The position numbers and the translations under genes are program-made. A model generated the notes under the pieces. It was given only the letters and a program-made list of their open reading frames with translations. It did not search any database and was not told the origin of the DNA. 64,000 bases of DNA from Aphrophora alni (taxonomy: Eukaryota; Arthropoda; Insecta; Hemiptera; Aphrophoridae): NCBI GenBank assembly GCA_963513935.1, contig OY740771.1, positions 18,397,349 to 18,461,348 of the forward strand, written 5' to 3'. Below, piece by piece: positions 60,463 to 64,000 of the stretch. Position 1 is the stretch's first letter. The number at the start of each line of letters is the position of its first letter.

Positions 60463-61682
60463 ATGTGTCCAAAAAGTCCCACCCCCTCTTATTTTTTTTA
60501 TTAATGGAAATAGACAGATTTGCTTTGGGGAAAGTTTAGATAACCAAAGGAGGAGTTTTTTGAAGTATCAAAATTTTCAACCCTTACCCCCAAAATGGGG
60601 TAGTTTGGGGGTAAGTCAAAAATTTTAAATAGCAACCCCTATTGAGTGATACCTCATTTTAAAGGCCTTTTAAAAATAAGAATAATGGCGCAAACTAGAG
60701 GTCTCTAAGTTCATCCTATCCAACATAGCGACCAATCAAATTGTGAATGTTAAACTACAAACTCCGGTTGTTTTTATTACATTACAAACTGCTTTATGTT
60801 GGTAAAATGATGTTAAGTGCCTTACCTTGTTTTTTTTAGCTCGGATTAGTTCTTGAAATGACTACATAAATACTATAAGACACGACATGGCCATGTTAAA
60901 ATTAATATTCTACGCTTATTCTTGAGTTGACCAATACCCGCTAGGTGGCGTTGATGTGACCAATCTGAAGTTGATGTGACTGGCGCTAGGTGGCTCTACG
61001 GTCGAACAATGTTTCAGGCGGGTAAGAGAAAACGCACTGATGCCACATATCACATATGGGACCAGAGATGTGAGGGAAGGTCGAGAATCGCTTATCTCAG
61101 CGCACGAACTGACAACACTGACTATGCTGACGGAAGTAAGTGAGGAGGTTTGTGAGAGAGAGGTCAACACTTGTACAGTCTCAACCAAGTGGGATGCGTA
61201 CAGTCAAGCACCTGCTGCTAGCGCTTTCTGATAGCTGTGTGTCAAACTTGTGACGAACAGCACCCGTAAAGCGTAGACTATTTCCCTACCCTATGTCGTG
61301 TCTTATAGTATTTATGTAGTCATTGCTACCATTTACTTTTTGGCAGAAATAGATTCTGGACTCAAAAACTTGTTGTACATTTCCGGTGTAATTATTAACG
61401 TAAAATTCACAATTCGATTGGTCGCTACGTTGGGTAGGACCTCTAGTTTGCGCCATTATTCTTATTTTTAAAAGGCCTTTAAAATGAGGTATCACTCAAT
61501 AGGGATTGCTATTTAAAATTCTTGACTTACACCCAAACTACCCCATTTTGGAGGGAAAGGGTTGAAATTTTTGATACTTCAAAAAACTCCTCCTTTGGTT
61601 ATCTAAACTTACCCCAAAGCAAATCTGTCTATTTCTATCAATAAAAAAAATAAGAAGGGGTGGGACTTTTTGGACACATGGT
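60463..61682. mobile_element. 1.2-kb fold-back element with ~400-bp terminal inverted repeats
   Basis: The left arm starts CCATGTGTCCAAAAAGTCCC and the right arm ends GGGACTTTTTGGACACATGG. Pairing runs inward through AAGTTTAGATAACC, GATACCTCATTTTAAAGGCC, TGGCGCAAACTAGAGG and ATAAATACTATAAGACACGA (arms about 60463-60890 and 61291-61682). The right arm is shorter in places. The central 400 bp is unique in the window and relatively G+C-rich, with CGCTAGGTGGCG at 60939 and GGCGCTAGGTGGC at 60982. No transposase. Clear target duplications were not seen. Confidence 0.92.
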
Positions 61683-61959
61683 ATAAGAATATGTGCTTTT
61701 CCTTTACATGTTTTAATATCCTGTGTATGTCTTTATTTTTGATTACTTGTACGCATGGATCTTTAATATAATTCTAAATGTTACTCAACAGGAGATTATA
61801 TTGTAAAAGAGATAACTATGAATAAATATCGATTTTCAAAAGTTACAATTAAACAAAAAGAGTAATTTTTATGGTTGTCCGGACTTGTTTTTATATGAAC
61901 TTTTCATTATTTTGGTTCAAGGAATACACACCTGTTAAGTATGTTAGTTTACTACTGGG

Positions 61960-62215
61960 ACGCCCTGTATATTCGACTTTGGTGTGCCTAGACACATATA
62001 AAGGAACATTCACTCATATCGGTGACTCTGCTCTGTTAGATCTCGTTACTTTACGAATATTTTCTTTGGATATCAAGGTTCGAAACTATATATTTGACAA
62101 AACCGTCGTTATTTGCCATCGCCAAAATATGGGGTTAGTACCCACATTACATGCAGAATTAAAATCTGATAATTTGTATCAAATTTTGTATTTTATAAAT
62201 TGAATCATTTGAATT
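61960..62215 (+). repeat. R2-type module
   Basis: CCTGTATATTCGAC, ATCGGTGACTCTGCTCTG, TAGATCTCGTTACTTTACG, GTTATTTGCCATCG and TACATGCAGAATTAAAATC align with 48550-48720. The 110-residue frame over it is therefore repeat-derived. Confidence 0.7.
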
Positions 62216-62449
62216 TAAAGCTGAACAAAACTAAGTGAGAATGTTACAGCTTCTGGGTGAAAAATTATCATGAGAAAATTCCAGCAGTCAAATTGACACA
62301 GCGAATTTCTTGTTAAATGTTTTGTAAAATCGAACCAACGATTTGAGCAAAATATGTCTAATATTAAAAACTTTAAACATCATATTACTCCAGTAGGTAG
62401 GATCTGTGCCCATTTAATGGTTTCCACGAGGAAAGATCGCTACAGTTAA

Positions 62450-62905
62450 TTGATATTTTAATATTTCACTAAAAATACTGTAAAAGTTTAAGGTTAAAAC
62501 TTGTAAATCATGGAAAAGTCTAAAAGGAAAGATCGAATAAAGAAAGAAAGAAATCTTCTACAAGGGGATTAAATCCCCGCAAGATGTCAGCACTGATTGA
62601 AAGGATTTGTCTGACCTTTGCAAAAATAAAACGTCTTGATTAGAGTTTCGTCTTGCCTAGGGTCTGCTTTCCAATCACAATCTTTCTTTATCCGCTTCAA
62701 GATTACTTTTGTCAAGGGGGAAATGCAGATCCTAAATAGGACTATTGTGAATTCTATCGCCATTATTTGTGAAAATACTTTATTGTAGGCTTCTTATAAA
62801 ATATAAATTGTTGCCTTGATGGTACTTACCTAGCCCCGTCATACAGTACAGTCAGATCCTTTAAATGCAATATTCAAAAGTTGGTTTCATAGGTTTTCAG
62901 CCATT
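62450..62905 (-). repeat. Right member of the long-range inverted repeat pair
   Basis: Reverse complement of 56890-57330 at moderate identity; landmarks AAAGGAAAGATCGAATAAAG, CACTGATTGAAAGGATTTGT, CAATCACAATCTTTCTTTAT and CTAAATAGGACTATTGTG. The outer end TTCAAAAGTTGGTTTCATAG also resembles 51880. Confidence 0.85.
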
Positions 62906-63349
62906 CTTTTATATACACCTCATGTCAAAAAAATTTAAAAAATGTTTGTAATTTCAACGCCTTGACTTTATGTATAAACATCCATATAGTTCATAAATAT
63001 GAATAAAACCTTGATTTCCCCCCAATTTTTCATTATAATATTGATTTCAGTATTATAAAAAAAATAGAAATATGCCCTATGATTCACAGCCTATTGGAGC
63101 ATCAGTAGGTCTACAGTTGTGTTATTGTAACTTTAACAAAATATAGGCCTAGTGTCTTTCTCAGATTTATTATAGAAATTTGATAAAATATGAATTTTTG
63201 GGCTACTGGAATAACTTCTTTAATTTAATTATTTTCCATTTGTTTAGCCAAAACAACATGTAACAATTAGTGTAGTTAACTATGGATTATCTTTAAGTTC
63301 ATAAATAAAAAGTATTTCTTTCATATATTGTATTTCTTCTACCTTCCGC

Positions 63350-63760
63350 TACACGTGTCACGTCCGTTACAAAACGAAATCACGCCCGTGACGACAGAAA
63401 ACATTTTTTTTCTCTCAACAGAAATAAAATAATAAAAAACTAGATATTATGGTTATAAAGATTATATATTAAGCAATAAATTAATATTTTATTTTATACA
63501 CTAACTGTAAATACTTAACAGAATTTTTTATAACACTTGCCGAACCTCAGGAGAAAGGTGAATTTCTTGTCACGCCCGTTACAGCTAATTAAAGTTTAAT
63601 AATACCAAGACTATTCAATCATGCCACATGAAATTTGGCATACAGTTAAATAACCTTCATTCCTTTAGGCTCAGCAAAGAAAATATTTGTTAGTAAATAA
63701 TTTTTACCATTTTTTTCTACTGTAAAGTCATCTAATTGTCACGTCCGTTACAAAAGAATG
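63350..63760 (+). repeat. Three copies of a TCACGYCCGTTACA motif
   Basis: GTCACGTCCGTTACAAAA near 63358, GTCACGCCCGTTACAG near 63570 and GTCACGTCCGTTACAAAA near 63740, plus TCACGCCCGTGACG at 63382. The intervening sequence does not repeat, so this is not an ordinary tandem array. Confidence 0.75.
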
Positions 63761-63789
63761 GCTGTTTTGTAGAAAATATTAAATTATAT

Positions 63790-64000
63790 CGCTAGATCAA
63801 GAGTCTTGTCCAGTGGTTTGTTCAAAACAGTTGTTACACACTACTTTCTTGACATCAGCTAAAGCTTTAATGGACATCGTAGATGTGTATATATTAAAAA
63901 ACTCTATTCGCTTCGCTCTTCTCAATGTCTCGCCCCTACCGGGCTTCGAAGTTACATAAACGTGAATGAGCCTCTACATTCGTGTCGGTGATTCTGCACT
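63790..64000 (+). repeat. R2-type module at the right window edge
   Basis: GTGTATATATTAAAAAACTC, ATTCGCTTCGCTCTTCTC and CATTCGTGTCGGTGATTCTG correspond to 6200-6290 and 51980-52130. Truncated by the window end. Confidence 0.65.

Larger units (their letters stand above)
53809..64000 (+). other. Presumed Lim3 intron continuing beyond the window
   Basis: The exon ending at 53808 has a strong GTAAGT donor and no stop codon, so transcription should continue. No further exon with matching phase and recognisable Lhx3/4 C-terminal sequence was found. Terminal Lim3 exons are weakly conserved and could be overlooked. The stretch holds only the repeats listed; 53820-54740, 57340-58020 and 62910-63340 have nothing recognisable. 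Confidence 0.6.

Noticed and set aside
61871..62203. 110-residue plus-strand open frame
   Set aside because: Its second half is an R2 repeat module also found at 48550-48720 without an open frame.

Overview
This is an insect nuclear contig, probably hemipteran. The order is an inference from the A+T-rich composition, the many short (TTAGG)n arthropod telomere-type tracts and the repeat style. It is about one-third G+C. The sequence is mostly non-coding and is dominated by tandem arrays, fold-back (inverted-repeat) elements and decayed transposons. Nearly every long open frame is fortuitous or lies inside a repeat.

Two real genes are visible. A tRNA-Gly(GCC) lies on the minus strand at 2039-2109. 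The right half carries four consecutive internal exons of a plus-strand LIM-homeobox gene of the Lhx3/Lhx4 class (insect Lim3): LIM1 (37306-37480), LIM2 (40761-40963), most of the homeodomain (43982-44165), and the homeodomain end plus the Lhx3/4-type tail (53660-53808). All four splice phases agree. The first coding exon and the terminal exon(s) were not found: the former should lie upstream, the latter beyond the window. Everything from 37481 to 53659 is therefore intron apart from the exons.

Layout. 1-1535: end of a dispersed repeat (R1) and a three-copy tandem array containing TTAGG. 2039-2109: tRNA. 2.5-8.8 kb: several fold-back elements, a tandem array with CCTAA, and a 371-bp near-perfect inverted repeat. 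8.8-16.4 kb: little that can be identified. 16.4-17.2 kb: 33-bp minisatellite. 18-24 kb: transposon tails, a transposase fragment, two small arrays and a Helitron remnant. 24.8-27.6 kb: eleven-copy 250-bp satellite. 28.4-28.9 kb: hAT-type element with a perfect 8-bp target duplication. 29.4-31.6 kb: TTAGG-bearing array and a Jockey-like fragment. 37.3-53.8 kb: Lim3 exons, with introns holding a five-copy 155-bp array, a nested fold-back, a dead mariner-like transposase gene, a fold-back with a CCTAA core, a 229-bp pure (CT)n tract and a 31-bp minisatellite. 54-64 kb: presumed last Lim3 intron, with further arrays, a reverse-transcriptase fragment and a 1.2-kb long-armed fold-back.

Dispersed families named in the entries: R1 (430 bp; 1-239, 36790-37230, 43410-43845); R2 (a composite with a CGCTACGCTCG/CGGTGACTC module, a GGCCGCCATTTT segment and a GAAACGTGAAGAT end); R3 (an AAATCGACTC..CCGATTT module); R4 (starts CCGGGTNTTTCAAAAG and carries a decayed transposase tail).

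The most striking unexplained signal is small. The palindrome TAGGCCTA and its shorter forms TAGGCTA/TAGCCTA are strongly over-represented. In several tandem arrays, sister copies differ exactly by TA versus TA-GCC-TA, TA-GGC-TA or TA-GGCC-TA. That is the form expected of cut-and-paste footprints from a TA-targeting (Tc1/mariner-type) element with GG...CC ends.
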